Below, piece after piece: positions 34,120 to 45,712 of a stretch of DNA of 64,000 bases (position 1 is its first letter; the number at the start of each line of letters is the position of its first letter). The position numbers and the translations under genes were made by a program. The notes beneath the pieces are model-generated. The model ran no database searches and had not been told where the DNA came from. It saw nothing but the letters and a program-made list of their open reading frames with translations. Source of the stretch: Toxorhynchites rutilus septentrionalis (lineage: Eukaryota; Arthropoda; Insecta; Diptera; Culicidae); assembly GCF_029784135.1 (NCBI RefSeq), contig NC_073746.1, forward strand, positions 262,113,598-262,177,597, in the 5' to 3' direction.

Positions 34120-36685
34120 CTCTTTGTGGCAAATCGTAAGCAGGATGATAGGCTGAGAGAGGTATAAAATGTGATCTTTCTATAGGAAGTTAGAAATAAA
34201 TAAGTGAATTTCACAACTGATGATTCAGAACCAATTTTCTATGAGAGTGATTAAGTGATTGTGATCACATTTTGTGTGACAATGATGGATCACAGCACTG
34301 AAGAGCACACGACGAAAGTTAAGTTTTGTACCAACAAACCACAAAACAAATAAAAGTCAAGAACAGCATAGTTTGATATATTTCCATATGTCTGAAATCA
34401 AATATTTTGTTTTTTGCCACTATCTATGTTATGATCTGTTGGAAATAATCTATGATGAACGTGATGCACGTTTTGCTCTAGCAAAATGAAAATCTTATTT
34501 TCATTTATATATTTTTATACGTTGTACGCTAATGGAGGAGACATCGTAGCATGAACACATTTTCCTACGTATATTCAAGGATGCGTGTGATATGGATTTC
34601 CATGACTGTATATGCCTTGATGAGAACAAAAAAGGAAAGAAGATGTGAAACGGATTGAGACTAATTAAGGCCGAAACGGGAAACATAAAGTAAACTAGAA
34701 TATGAACATTTATTAAAACTTACTGTCAAATAAAAAAGCAAACTCTATCCACTACTCTATCAACACTACGCCAATTTCATATGGTATCTGTTGTTGGCCA
34801 GTGTGACCGATGCAGCAATCCTAGAGTAACTAAAATCATCTACCAACTATTTGGTGAGTTCTCCCCATCAATCGATCGGATTGTTCTGAATTGTTCAAGG
34901 GACAACTAGCTAGCAAGTGCTTCCAACGGATTTGCAACAACCATCAATCTACAAAATTCTCCAACGTCTTTCTTGGAATTCCGGGATGGAAGTTATCTCG
35001 ATCCCAGCGATCTGTGCCCAGATCGCTTTCCCTGGACTGGTTTGTTTGGAATGAATCTGGGATAGTCAAATGTTTATCTATATCTAGATTCGTCCATCTA
35101 CTTAGTTTTGATAAAAGAAAACCCCTGAACTTTACTACGCATTCATTTTAAGTTCGAGTGTTAGAGTATGTGTTTTTTTTTGTAGTTTAATGTTCTGATT
35201 TGTGAATACTGTGTAACAAAACAAGAATTGTGAAATATAATTCAAAATATTTGAAATTGAACCGACCTAACTATTCTACTCGTTGGAAAGTGATGCATGG
35301 AACGTTTTCAACGAGATTTAATCATAACAGAGGTGGAATAATTTATCACAAACTTCGCACTCCCTAACGCTATTCTAGTGTAGAACTTTGCAAAAGGGAA
35401 AGAAACGCAAAGTGTAACGGAAAAGAAAAAAAACAGTTTAAAATCAATAGAGTAAAGCACACATTGCGAAAGAAAAATTCCAAACGAAACAAAAGAAAAG
35501 AACCTGAAAACAAAAGAATGAGCGCATTTTTATTGACAAGTATGGAAAATGGAATATTGAAAGAAAAAATGAAAACAACACGATTCGTAGCATTGAATAT
35601 AAAGAAGAAGATAAAAAGTGGTGAGTAATACCGGCGGTCTGGCCGTGGGACTATTTTTGCTTGCATCTTGTGCCTGGAAAAACGAACGGCCGTGTTGTAG
35701 CAAAGTTATCGTATGGAATTAGGTGCTTTTAGGTATTATTGTTCTGTGAAATATTGCTGCTAAATAGAGTTATTTTATCTGCTGCTCTACAGTGGAAATA
35801 ATGATCCTAAGCAACAAAGTTCGCTGTGAATTAGAAATGATAGAAACGAACTGGTTGTTTTTTTCTATCATTTCGCTATCGCTTGAAAATAAAAACGAAA
35901 GTAATTTCGATTCGCTTGAGGGAAATCTGTATTTTTTGGGTTTATTTGCTTCATAAAACACAAATCAAAACTAAACATAATAAAAGACGTAATGACACAA
36001 GAAATGGAGAAATCAGAAGAAAACGAGAATTCTAAACATAGACAACAAAAAACTAAAACAGAGGCATGAAAGAGTGTTCAAAGACAGAGACAGTGTGTGA
36101 AAACAGCGTCAAATATTCAATAAATCTCGTCTAGACGACCATTAACCGTATATAGAATGCTAATATAATTTTACAGAAGAAACTAAACGTGTAACTGAAC
36201 GAAAAACATAAAAACTAGGATCTGATTGCAGCGAATCATCGACAAGTTGGAACGATCAACAACGCTTCACTAGTTGAGGCGGGTTTAAACAACAGTGGGA
36301 TCCACAATGAACGTATCGTTAAACTGCCAAAACAATCAATTTTTTTCAACAAATTTAATGAACACTCATATGTCTGGCAATAAACGATGAATAAAACATG
36401 GAAAAATATATAAATAATAAATTCTAACGGAATTATGAAATAATATAAACCATGTAAAAATTAACAGACATTGGTCCACCAGCTTTCAGTGGTACTTGAA
36501 TCTATGTCTTAATATGCTTCTAGATATTTCTTGATATTTCTTATTGTTTTTATAAATATTGATTTGGTTGATATAGGAACCTAAAGTGTAACATCTCGAT
36601 AAAACAAAGTATTTTTTTTTATCTTATTCTGATAACAAAAGGTAAAGTTTCAAAAATCATCGGAACCGAATTCCAAGGCCACACA
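34120..36685. other. Cav2 intron, no gene seen
   Basis: The part of the 14.9-kb intron nearest the IQ exon. A-rich on the plus strand from 35390 to 36470, hence T-rich on the transcribed strand. No coding similarity or element was recognised. Confidence 0.45.
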
Positions 36686-36690
36686 CTTAC

Positions 36691-36899
36691 CGGTAGATCC
36701 GACTCAAGCTGTCCGAACTTGGTGTTTCGCCAGGATTCCAAAATAAGCAAACCTGCGTAGATTTTTCCCACCGTGATCTTCCCAGCGTTCAGTTCATCCT
36801 TCATAGGTACGAGCAGGTCCAGCATCTTCTTCGCTTGCAGGGGCCAGATGTGGCTGATGGTTTGTCGCAGTTCCGCATCTGCTTGGTCCATTTCCTCGG
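36691..36899 (-). CDS. cac: Cav2 channel exon, calmodulin-binding IQ region
   Basis: This 209-nt exon encodes (A)EEMDQADAELRQTI, IWPLQAKKMLDLLVP, VGKIYAGLLILESWR and NTKFGQLESDLP. WPLQAKKMLDLLVP is the pre-IQ helix. KIYAGLLILESWR sits where the IQ motif lies; as in other insect Cav2 channels the literal IQ pair is replaced. The acceptor is GGTTCCAG and the donor is CCG|GTAAGT. It ends in phase 0. The next exon found (21598-21821) is about 14.9 kb downstream. Confidence 0.95.
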
Positions 36900-36962
36900 C
36901 TGGAACCAATCGTGAGATATCCATCCATCAACAGGTTGATCAATTTCGCAAACGATACGTAC

Positions 36963-37165
36963 CAGTTCTCATTTTGATGTTGAGATTTTCCCGGATCAGC
37001 GCGAACAGAGTCGTAGTGAAACCAACCTTGCCCTCGGCGTCCAGTGGCATGTTCATGCGTATCAGTTTCTTGTAGGCGAGTCGGTTGGGACATTTGTTAC
37101 CAAATCCCAAAGGAGGATCCATGTTTTTCAACATATCATACATTTCTGTATAATGTATTTTACCC
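36963..37165 (-). CDS. cac: Cav2 channel exon, EF-hand and pre-IQ
   Basis: This 203-nt exon encodes GKIHYTEMYDMLKNMDPPLG, then CPNRLAYKKLIRMNMPLD and FTTTLFALIRENLNIKMRT. This is the second half of the EF-hand and the pre-IQ helices of the proximal tail, which take part in calcium/calmodulin-dependent gating. The acceptor is TTCCAACAG and the donor is ACTG|GTACGT. One base (G) is left over and joins CC of exon 36691-36899 to make an alanine codon. The intron between them is only 63 nt. Confidence 0.94.
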
Positions 37166-37241
37166 CTGTTGGAATATGAGATCATTAATTGAATGCCTGG
37201 GTTTCCTCTGATAACCGACGAATAAGAGTTGGTGAACTTAC

Positions 37242-37369
37242 GTAGCATTCGGATCGTACTCGGCCCATATCCGTACAAATTCATCGAGATGGTGAGCGCC
37301 GAGAATGCTGGAATCTCGTGTCAGATAGTCGAAGTTATCCATGATGACGGCGACGAATAAGTTCAACAT
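37242..37369 (-). CDS. cac: Cav2 channel exon, end of IVS6 and start of the EF-hand
   Basis: This 128-nt exon encodes [19 protein letters not shown] and then [16 protein letters not shown], ending DPNA plus AC of a threonine codon. [13 protein letters not shown] is the cytoplasmic end of IVS6. [15 protein letters not shown] opens the EF-hand-like domain of the proximal C-terminus. The acceptor is ATGCTTCTAG and the donor is AC|GTAAGT. The two leftover bases are completed by the first G of exon 36963-37165, producing PNATGKIHYTE as in all insect Cav2 channels I know. Confidence 0.95.
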
Positions 37370-38379
37370 CTAGAAGCATACAAAATGAAATCAAGTTCAT
37401 GTGGGAAATTCCGATACATTTGTTGACCGTCAAGACATGATTCCGGAAACAATCCGAAAAGATTTCAATAAATCTGATACAGCCTACGAAATTAAAAAAA
37501 ATCGCTTCGGTTTTCATCAATCCTCGTGTGTCAAAAAAAAACGTGCAAGGAACATATGTCACAGAGAATTTACAAACATTATTTTAATTCTGTTCATTCT
37601 GTAAAAAATCAACTTAGTGTTATATTCAATAAAAAGTGAAAGAGCGATTCAGTCAGAATCCGATATCTAAAAATTAAATTACTTGTCAAATTGATGTTTT
37701 TTTTGTATTATTTCAGCACTTTGGTTCGAACTCGGCAATTTCATTTCTAAACCGATTGCTGGTTCATATTGTTGAACCGACCACCTCCCCCTCACTGACT
37801 CGACTTGCAACAACTGAACAATTTCAGATTCTGGACTTGTTAGCTTGTTTACCTGATCAAAACCCTATCATAACTTATGAGGAGTGATCATATGAATAGT
37901 AGATGCAGCTTACAAGCAGTATTAGTGATTTGAAGAGCTTAAACGAGCAGTATCCTCTGCGTAGAACGAGATACACACTACAACATGACGCAGCTTGGTC
38001 GAAGCCACCCCGAATGGGTTATTTGAATTGATTGAGAACTAAAGATGACCTACGAATTAGAAACTTATGGTAATTCATGTGAAATTGATGTTAATTTTGT
38101 AACGGAGTGAGAGTTTTCCCATCTGGTTCTATAGTTATGAAACACTGGAATTTTAGTTTTTTGTATGTTTCGCGCCTAAACACAACAATAAAGTTCATAT
38201 GGCCAGACTTACATATGAAGATAGTTATTGTATCCTACACCATATGCTTCAATTCAACCGACTTCTTACATATCTCTGGAAACTCAGAAAAAATGAGTGG
38301 TTCTCACGAAAAATTACCAGTAATTCTAGCACCGCCGTCTGGGACACAAGGATCCAGCACGATCTGTGAATGCTGCATC

Positions 38380-38520
38380 GAAAGAAAGATGGTGGGTGGT
38401 GAAAAAGACATCCGTCTGCTTCTCCGCCGAGCACAAGGCATATAGGATGTTGAACACGGGAGAAATCCAAATCAGTCGGGATGTTCGTTTTCTGGAGCTT
38501 GGAGACTGATCCAAGCAAAG
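38380..38520 (+). pseudogene. Copia-type pol fragment
   Basis: Translation reads KERWWVVKKTSVCFSAEH then KAYRMLNTGEIQISRDVRFL. In Ty1/copia elements the region after the integrase core reads GYSxExKAYRLxNxxTxKIxxSRDVxFxE, and this fragment matches it closely. No other part of the element is recognisable nearby. Confidence 0.7.
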
Positions 38521-39205
38521 CTTAGGAGACGAGCTAGAACAAATTAAGGAAGACAGCGTCGAAATCTAGTGAACTCTCAATAAAGTAACGAAGCAAGACA
38601 GTTACCATCACAACGTGGATGATGATACAAATTGTGATTTCCACGTCTGACACGAAGATGACAAGGCTTTTGGCATGACAACGACCCAGACCGGCTTTAG
38701 AATGATGATGACGTTGGTTATTCGGCGCCTGTAAACGTAGCGCTTGTTCTACATCCACCCACTCGTCGTTCATAGAGGGCAACAGTTGGTATTCTACCGG
38801 CACGGTATTCAGAGGAAGTGAATTCAGTGAAGCAAACTTTGGTTGAACTGAGGTCATGTAGAAAAGCTGTGTCCGATCCGTAATGCGCTCGGTGGAATTT
38901 GGCGATGGCGGGAGAAAAATAAGCGCGACACAAGGCTTCTGCCAACAGTTTAGGACCGATTATGATCTGGTCTTCGTCCCTGAAACATGAAATTGGAAGG
39001 GGGGACTCTGTGCCGAAATCGAAACAGCCTTTTGATGCAGCTCCAAAAGTTTCTACGTTTCCAACCATAAAATCAGAAATACCCTCTTAGTGTCTATTAC
39101 CAGAGTAAATACGGATCATCGAAACCAATCACATAAACAACATAACCTGAATGTAGGAGTAACAGTTTGGCTGAAAAGTTCATAAGGTTGAAAAAATTCT
39201 AACTT

Positions 39206-39360
39206 CGTGTATTGATGGCAAAATTGCATGAATTGGGCTTCGAATTGCTTCCGTATCCACCGTATTCTCAAGATCTGGCCCCCAGCGACTATGCTCTGTT
39301 CGCAGACCTGAAGAGAATGCTCGCTGGCAAGAAATTTACGACCGATGATGAAGTGAATAC
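39206..39360 (+). pseudogene. Short mariner transposase fragment (third catalytic block)
   Basis: Translation reads MAKLHELGFELLPYPPYSQD then LAPSDYALFADLKRMLAGKK and FTTDDEVN. PPYSPDLAPSDYxLFxxLKxxLAGKKF is the C-terminal catalytic Asp block of mariner transposases. It is about 50 codons long and isolated. Confidence 0.82.
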
Positions 39361-39644
39361 CGAAACCACACCAAATCCACGCCAAATCCACGCCATTCAC
39401 CGTTCAATTTACTTTTGTTTCCCTGCTTTGCGATGCTTTTAGTTGCATGTCGAAACGTGTTGCTGGTAGAAATCATATCATGCGAGAACTTAGAAAAACT
39501 TAGAGCATTTGATGAGAGGAGGGGAATGATTTCAGAAGTGGATAATTGAGACGCAAATATGTTTTTTTCGCACTGAAATGCATATAAATCATCGAAAAAA
39601 AAACAAAATGGACGATAACTTCGTCAAATATGCTACTTTTCATA

Positions 39645-39725
39645 CACCGCACAAAAAAAATCGCACAAAAAAAAAAACCGCACAAGAACAGAAAACCGCA
39701 CAAAGAAAAATCGCACAAAAACAAG
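39645..39725. repeat. Degenerate short tandem repeat (ccGCACAAAAA)n
   Basis: Irregular units CCGCACAAAAAAAA, TCGCACAAAAAAAAAAA, CCGCACAAGAACAGAAAA, CCGCACAAAGAAAAA and TCGCACAAAAACAAG follow one another. Confidence 0.8.
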
Positions 39726-39869
39726 TTTTACTGTATAGTATAGACTCAAAATAATAAAAATACAATGTCAAAGCAATCGAATTCTCGAGCGCAAATGAAC
39801 TAATATTTTTTTTTTATATCTGTATTATAGTGATTTTCAAACTCATTTGGCTGGTTCGTCACTTTTACT

Positions 39870-39962
39870 TCCATTTTTGGAAGAATGTCGGGAGTGAGAA
39901 TTGAACTCGTGACCTTCAGCGTGAGAGGCATGGATGTTACCACTACGCCAGATCGCCTCCTC
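39870..39962 (-). repeat. tRNA-derived SINE head, second family
   Basis: The minus strand reads a box A TGGCGTAGTGGTAACATCC (39932-39950) and box B GGTCACGAGTTCAATTC (39898-39914), with GAGGAGGCGATC upstream. The head differs from the Feilai-like copies at 20483 and 45188. The acceptor stem is not paired, so a functional tRNA gene is unlikely. Confidence 0.7.
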
Positions 39963-40984
39963 AAATGAACTAATATCTTCTAGACACAAAATGTATTCAG
40001 ACCGCTTGAAGTTCTCCAGAATTTGAAGAAAAAGTCGTTTTGTTGTTGAATTCATTCTATATACTTCTGGATTTTCTGGTTGGAAAAGTTTGAAAAAAGA
40101 AAAAAGAATGACACCGAGACAAAAAGTCTCCGTTGATTACTAAGAACAAATGTAAACAAGTGACACTGATGAAAAAACGAACGGATGGCGATGAGACAAA
40201 AACTTCTTTTGACGATATTTCCGGATAAAAGTTGGAATTTTACTGAAATAATATCTCCCTTAAATCTACATTCGCTATCATATTCACATATTTTATATAT
40301 TATGTCTTCAAAATGTCTCCACAAAATCAGATGTCTCCACAGTGAGTCGAATGTCTTCAAACCTGGCATCTCTGGCTATCCGTCCTATTCTGGGATACCA
40401 CAACATTTCATTAACCCATCAACAGCTGTTCGAAAATTAAAACATAACCTAATAAATGACCTATTCTAAAATATTACTTTGATAAAATAACATACATTGT
40501 GTTGTAGGAAAAAAAACCATTTAAATTTTTTCGTTAATTCCCGAAAAATGGAAGAAAACATTCTTAAACATTGGGATTCCAATCAAAATTACACCTATGG
40601 CTTTCGTAAGAAAAAAATATTTTTACAGTTTGGTTGTTAATGGGTTGAAGAGTAAATACGGAAATTTAGATGCGTTTCAAAATAATATCCGAAGGGATAA
40701 ACAAGCGAATCGAATAAAATAATACCATCATCCTACGTCAATAACTAACCATTCCCCATCAGTGTGACGTTTTTATGATAGTTTTATCCAGCTCTAAGCT
40801 TAATAATGCCTGACTAATTGTCATCAAATCTTCTATTCAAGCCTTGTTCAAGCAAATTAGGATCAAAACCCTAACAATCAAACATAAGCTTGAAAACATT
40901 GGAAGCAAATGGTCATTTTGGTTGTCCGTCATGTGTTGTACAAAAACTGACATATTATACATGTAAACATCGATGATTGAACAA

Positions 40985-41400
40985 AAGCTGCAGTTTGGTC
41001 TTGATAAGCTTTTATATAACATATAGTTCAACATATTGTCTTATTGAGCACTAAATTGTTCAATTGTTCGACCATTATTATTAATGATTAATTTTATTAC
41101 AGCTAACGATCGGTTCGTATCGGTAGGGTAGAGTGTAAATAGTCGATTAAAAGATATATTTCAGGCTTAAATTACGTCTGTTCAGCTTTTTCATGAGTTG
41201 ATGAACAAATAAAGCACCCTCAAAACTTGTCTCTGGCGTATTATCCAGTTAAATATGAATGGTTCAACAAAAGCTTCAATTAGGTCTGAATAAGCTTTAA
41301 TACAACATATAGTCCAGCATATCATCTTATCAAGCACAAAATACTATTGTTCGATTATTATTCAACTGACTAGTTTAATAACAGCTAATGATTGTTTGTT
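40985..41400. repeat. Diverged direct repeat, two copies about 280 bp apart
   Basis: The stretch at 40985-41115 (AAGCTGCAGTTTGGTCTTGA, TAAGCTTTTATATAACATAT, AGTTCAACATAT and so on to TTATTACAGCTAACGATCG) resembles 41267-41398 (AAGCTTCAATTAGGTCTGAA, TAAGCTTTAATACAACATAT, AGTCCAGCATAT and so on to TAATAACAGCTAATGATTG). No coding capacity. Confidence 0.72.
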
Positions 41401-41534
41401 GGGACATCCCATTTTTATTTGGTTTTTCAAAAAACTTGTATTAACTTATGCATTAAAAATGGACTAATTTCGGATGGCGTTAAAAAAACTTCAAATAATA
41501 ATTCAATGGAACAGATTTTCCCTGAATTCTATCC

Positions 41535-41830
41535 TCATTCCGACCGGCCGCTACGCGACCGTAAAGTGCAGCAGAAGCTGGAGTGGAAGACCGAGGGCAA
41601 GGTGGTCTTATCGCTCAGTTTCCGGTCCGGAAGGTTGAAACAACCGGCTAAACGGTGAAGAAGTACCTGGCCTGAATGGACATTTTTATGTCAACACATG
41701 TCGAGATTGGCCGTGTCTGAGCAACATAATGAATCAATGGCTGAAGATGCTGGTGAAAAACACCTCTCCGGCGACGCGCGACGTCGTAATCATAATGGAT
41801 GAAAAAACCTGTTTGATGTATAAATAGTTG
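41535..41830 (+). pseudogene. Tc1/mariner-superfamily transposase fragment (N-terminal)
   Basis: Translation in shifting frames gives SDRPLRDRKVQQKLEWKTEG, SLSFRSGRLKQPAKR, KKYLA, MDIFMSTHVEIGRV, NQWLKMLVKNTSPATRDVVI and IMDEKTC. Resemblance to the helix-turn-helix and first catalytic Asp (VIMDDE) of DD37E-type mosquito elements supports the call. Several stops and frameshifts. The Cav2 pore exon begins 240 bp downstream. Confidence 0.6.
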
Positions 41831-42070
41831 TTTTTTATAAATTTGTAAAACGTTTTTCAACTGATGATTGAAATAAAATAGCATAGTTGTCGACATGCCT
41901 GACAACTTTTTCGAGAGAAGAACCACTACACCCGAAGTTTTGCTTCAACGTACCATGAGAATAACGATGATTCTGCGAATTGTGTTAACAGTGTAATAAT
42001 AATCTAAGTTTATTAAACGTATACGACCAAACCTTATTTTTTCTGGAAACACAATTAATTGCACACTTAC

Positions 42071-42221
42071 AAGAAACGAGCAGAAGAAGATGAACGAGAC
42101 GAAGTACGCATAGGCCAGCGTCGATCCGCAGGTTTCGTTCGTTTTGCCTGCCCTCGGGTCACAGGGTCTCCCTTTGAGACATGCCAGCATAATGTTCGGC
42201 CACGACTCGCCTGTTGCACAT
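42071..42221 (-). CDS. cac: Cav2 channel exon, domain IV pore loop and first part of IVS6
   Basis: This 151-nt exon starts with the last base of a split Arg codon and reads [15 protein letters not shown], then [20 protein letters not shown]. The glutamate in TGESW is the domain IV member of the EEEE calcium-selectivity ring. The cysteines in the following extracellular loop are typical of the family, and [14 protein letters not shown] opens the S6 gate helix. The acceptor is CCCGAGCAG and the donor is CTT|GTAAGT. It joins in phase 0 to [13 protein letters not shown] in exon 37242-37369, which restores a continuous S6. Confidence 0.95.
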
Positions 42222-42224
42222 CTG

Positions 42225-44300
42225 CTCGGGTACATTCGCGCCAATCGTTCCGATATGACATGTTTCATTCGATTCGATGGAAGTATAAAAAAATGAATTA
42301 GAAACGCTCGAAACCTTTCATTCATTTCCGTTATGATATTTTTGAACAGTCGTGTAATTATTTATTCGTGTGTAAAATTGTGTGTAAGTGAAAAAGGCTA
42401 TAATTTGGTATTACTGAGGGGCGGTGTGCGCAGGCGGTTGTTAGCTTCGCTTTAGACTGATTTTTTCTTGTTTATTTTTGAGCATATTTGTTCTAATGGA
42501 ATGAGGCGATAATTGAATCGATTTATCGTGTTGATAAAATTTAACGTTTAAAGATTTTAGGAAATATTAATAAGAACTTTCAATAAACTGGAACTAGCTA
42601 AAATACTTTCAACATACTAGCAAGTACTGGAAACTCTGAACAATCACGAGTACTGGAAACTCTAAACGATGCAAGTACTGGGAAAAAAACTGCTAATCAG
42701 TTTACAAACAAATTGAACTTAAAAAATAACTAACTAACAAGAAAATGTAAAAAGATAAACACGGGATGCAAAGTATTAATTTGTACAAAATCAAAATGTA
42801 TTGTAAAGCGAAGGATTTCAATCGCTTCTGCAACTGCTGCATTTGTTTGGCAGTGGATAGATGTAGCATTGAACATTTTTTGGGGAAACAGCATAGGGGA
42901 GGATGCTTTGAAAACCGACCCCTATGGTTCTCAAGAATGGTGCTGGCTATTCTCAGTAGTATCAAATACAAGATGTCACAACGCTGACAATTTGAAGCCA
43001 TCTTGTATTTTAAATGTTTCAACTAAGAATAACAGATTATTAAACGTTAAAACGCTGTTAGAATGTCAAAAATTAGGTAGGTACGAAGAAAGGTAGTTTT
43101 GATTGCTCATAGTCTGATTCAATCAACAACACACATATCAATAATCAACACAAGCTGTTATAAATTAAAATACCTAGCTTTCAGTATACGGGAGGCCGTC
43201 ATCCACTCTTTGTTTGGAGTTTTTATTTTTTTTTAGTGGCCGAAAAGTTATGAAGAGTGAGTATAAATAATTTGCAACGGATATTGAGCACACATTTTTT
43301 AAACATGGAACGAATATTGAAACAAAAAATCGCAATATGAAATTCGACGTGAAGAAATCACAAGAAGGAGCTAAAACTCTACGATGAAGGGAGAAAGAAA
43401 AATGTCACCATATATTGTTGTGACACATTTTCTTTGATACTAATGATAACGCAAAAGGCAGCGCAATTCCGGAGATCCAAGGGTGGTCAGGCTAGTAACA
43501 CCTTTTCGGGCATGTCTATTCCTGATGAGGCTGGCAGATTAACAATAAAAGAGTCTTGATATACAAGACGAAAATAAGAAAATTTGTCAGGCACTTGATG
43601 GCTTTCACAATTCAGGAGGTCGGCTTAGGACCACCCTCCCCTACTAATTGAATTCCACTGGTAATAACAAACAAAAGATGGGCTATAAATACTCGGCGCA
43701 AAGCTAAAACTGATAAAAGAACTAGAAGTTTCTAATCGAAAAATTGGCTAGAATGGAAAAAGTGAAAACCATTTACTCCTTGGTACTGATTTCCTCTTCA
43801 AGGAAACAGTTTGTGAGGGAGCCCCTGGTAGGCGTCCACTAGATTGACTAGATGGGTGGAAACTAGATCATAACCAGCTATTGATACCTGTTTGGGTTGT
43901 AAGAGTCCTAAGTATGTTTTACTCATCTCACTAGTTATCAGTCTCTATGTAGTGTGAAACTATTTGTTGTTTGTTTTGCAATTGTAAGTAAGTTCTAAAG
44001 TGAATTTCGATCAGTGAATACAGTTTGAACATTGGTCTATGATGAGCTATGGTTCACAGAAAACCTATGGTTATATATCATCTATTGCTAGTAATTTGTA
44101 CGAAGAATTGTTTGTAAACTATTTGTTGCATCTAAATTTCTGAAGGAACACACTGTTGGATTAACGGCATAGAAAATTTATTCAAGAAAAAAAAAGTTTT
44201 TATTGTTTTTTTCAATTAGCGGGACTAAATTCATGCAACGTTTTCCGCCACATGCGCTATAGAGAGACAAACAACTGTGTGTAGTTTTGTTCTTTTCTTT
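42225..44300. other. Cav2 intron, no gene seen
   Basis: Part of the 4.7-kb intron upstream of the pore exon. A weak inverted pair (ACAAGATGTCACAACGC near 42969 and CATCTTGTATTT near 42999) was noted. No element or coding region was recognised. Confidence 0.45.
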
Positions 44301-44309
44301 GTGGGCGTT

Positions 44310-44770
44310 GTTCGTGCTGAGTATGTTTTCGTTTGTTTACGACGGAGGTCGCGTAACAGAGTTTTGCCAAAACTTGTTGCTTTTGTAAAAAAAGCACATA
44401 AGGATGAAGATATTGTGTTCTGACCGGACCTAGCTCCGTGCCATTACACAAAGGCCACTCTAGATTGGTTGACCAACCGTAACATACCGTTTGTAAATAA
44501 AGAAGTCAATCCCCCAAACGTATTCCAGGTGTGGCTAATCGAGTCGTATTGAGTCATACTGTCCCAGTCGGTGTACGAAAATGATTTTGAGGCCATCACA
44601 GCTCAACAACTCAAATCCCGTATCATCTGATATGCCAAAAAGTGGATTTCAAGGTGGCTCAGACCATGATGGTGAGAGTCCGGGAATCTTGAGAAAGCAG
44701 AGAAAATAGCGTTATGTCACAAAAGCCTACTAGAAATATTCTCACGCGGAGAATAAATGCCATAGAGAAA
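44310..44770 (+). pseudogene. DD37E-type (Tc1/mariner superfamily) transposase C-terminal relic
   Basis: Translation reads FVKKAHKDEDIVF, a stop, PDLAPCHYTKATLDWLTNRN, IPFVNKEVNPPN, then IESY and SQSVYENDFEAITAQQLKSR. FWPDLASCHYxKxTxxWL followed by NPPNxPxxRPIExYWA is the second and third catalytic region of mosquito DD37E elements. The RPIE block is damaged and stops are frequent. Confidence 0.75.
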
Positions 44771-45187
44771 AAGCATAATCAACCTAACATTTTCAAAAAT
44801 GGTGAAATGTCTAAACCAAAATCCCTTCTTTAGAAGATCATGGTACAATAGTTTTGAATTGGATTGAATGATATATTTCAAAACAAAATTTAACCGGGTA
44901 AACGTGATGCACCAGGCAAACGTAGACCGTCTGACGGTCGCTAAAGCTCAGTCGGGCCTTGCTAAAGGATCGTATCCTATGTTTCAAACAAACCGGGCAA
45001 TCAGGGGAACACAGGTTTGCGCTTCCAACGGCGGGTCGGCGGTCGACTCGAATCGCGTCAACTTTGATCTTAGAATTAATTTCGAAGAACGAAAAGAAAA
45101 ATGAATTTATAATATAAATTACACTTTTTTTCTGTGAGGCCTTTATACCAATGATCTTTTTCGCGTCCCACAATATTTCTAGCCTTC

Positions 45188-45340
45188 ATCTTCTTCCTTC
45201 TTCCTAATTGGCACTCACGTTCCTAGCGGAACTTCGCCGTCTCAACGTAGTATTACTTGCGTCATTTTTATTAGTACTTAGCTGAGATTTCTATGCCAAA
45301 TAACACTCCTTGAATGCATTCTGAGTGGCCAGCTCTAGGT
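45188..45340 (-). repeat. Feilai-like SINE, 3' part
   Basis: The minus strand reads CACTCAGAATGCATTCAAGG, GTTATTTGGCATAGAAATCT, AAGTACTAATAAAAATGACG then CAAGTAATACTACGTTGAGA and a GAAGAAG tail. This continues the body seen at 20483-20660, but the tRNA-like head is absent, so this copy is 5' truncated. Confidence 0.8.
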
Positions 45341-45682
45341 ATTTTCATTTGCATAATGCTTGAGATTTTACCCGCGTTTGAAAAATCATGATGCGTTCGG
45401 TTTTCGTGTTTCAATTTGTATCCCCGATATGTTCCCGAAAGATGTAATCCTACGACAAAAAGAATCTAATTTTGATAAATCTTTCTCCAGTCAATCCAAC
45501 AGTGGCGGTTCCTATCACAGCTATTGGTCTCTGCATTCAAACGATCTCAACGGTTTCGACAACATACGGCTAATTGTTTGTTAAGATGTCGTTTATGCAG
45601 TTGATTGTGTTTTTGTTTTGATATTGACTACACAAAAATTTATACGATTTTATTTTTCACACAATCGAAAGTGAGAATGAGC

Positions 45683-45712
45683 GAAAAAGAGAGAGAGAGA
45701 GACAAAGAGTGT
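45683..45712. repeat. (GA)n microsatellite
   Basis: Short GA-rich run (GAAAAAGAGAGAGAGAGAGA then CAAAGAG) in intron DNA. Confidence 0.7.

Noticed and set aside
34891..35151. 86-codon plus-strand frame in a Cav2 intron
   Set aside because: No similarity recognised, no splice context and typical length for chance frames in this DNA.
38534..39068. Minus-strand frames of 107-116 codons beside the copia fragment
   Set aside because: No retrotransposon motif found in them, and they lie on the strand opposite to the copia fragment.
39645..39725. Could the GCACAAAAA units be a CRISPR-like array
   Set aside because: Units are degenerate, contiguous, without spacers, and the genome is eukaryotic; it is a simple tandem repeat.
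39870..39962. Possible tRNA gene on the minus strand
   Set aside because: Boxes A and B are present but the ends do not pair into an acceptor stem; SINE head is more likely.
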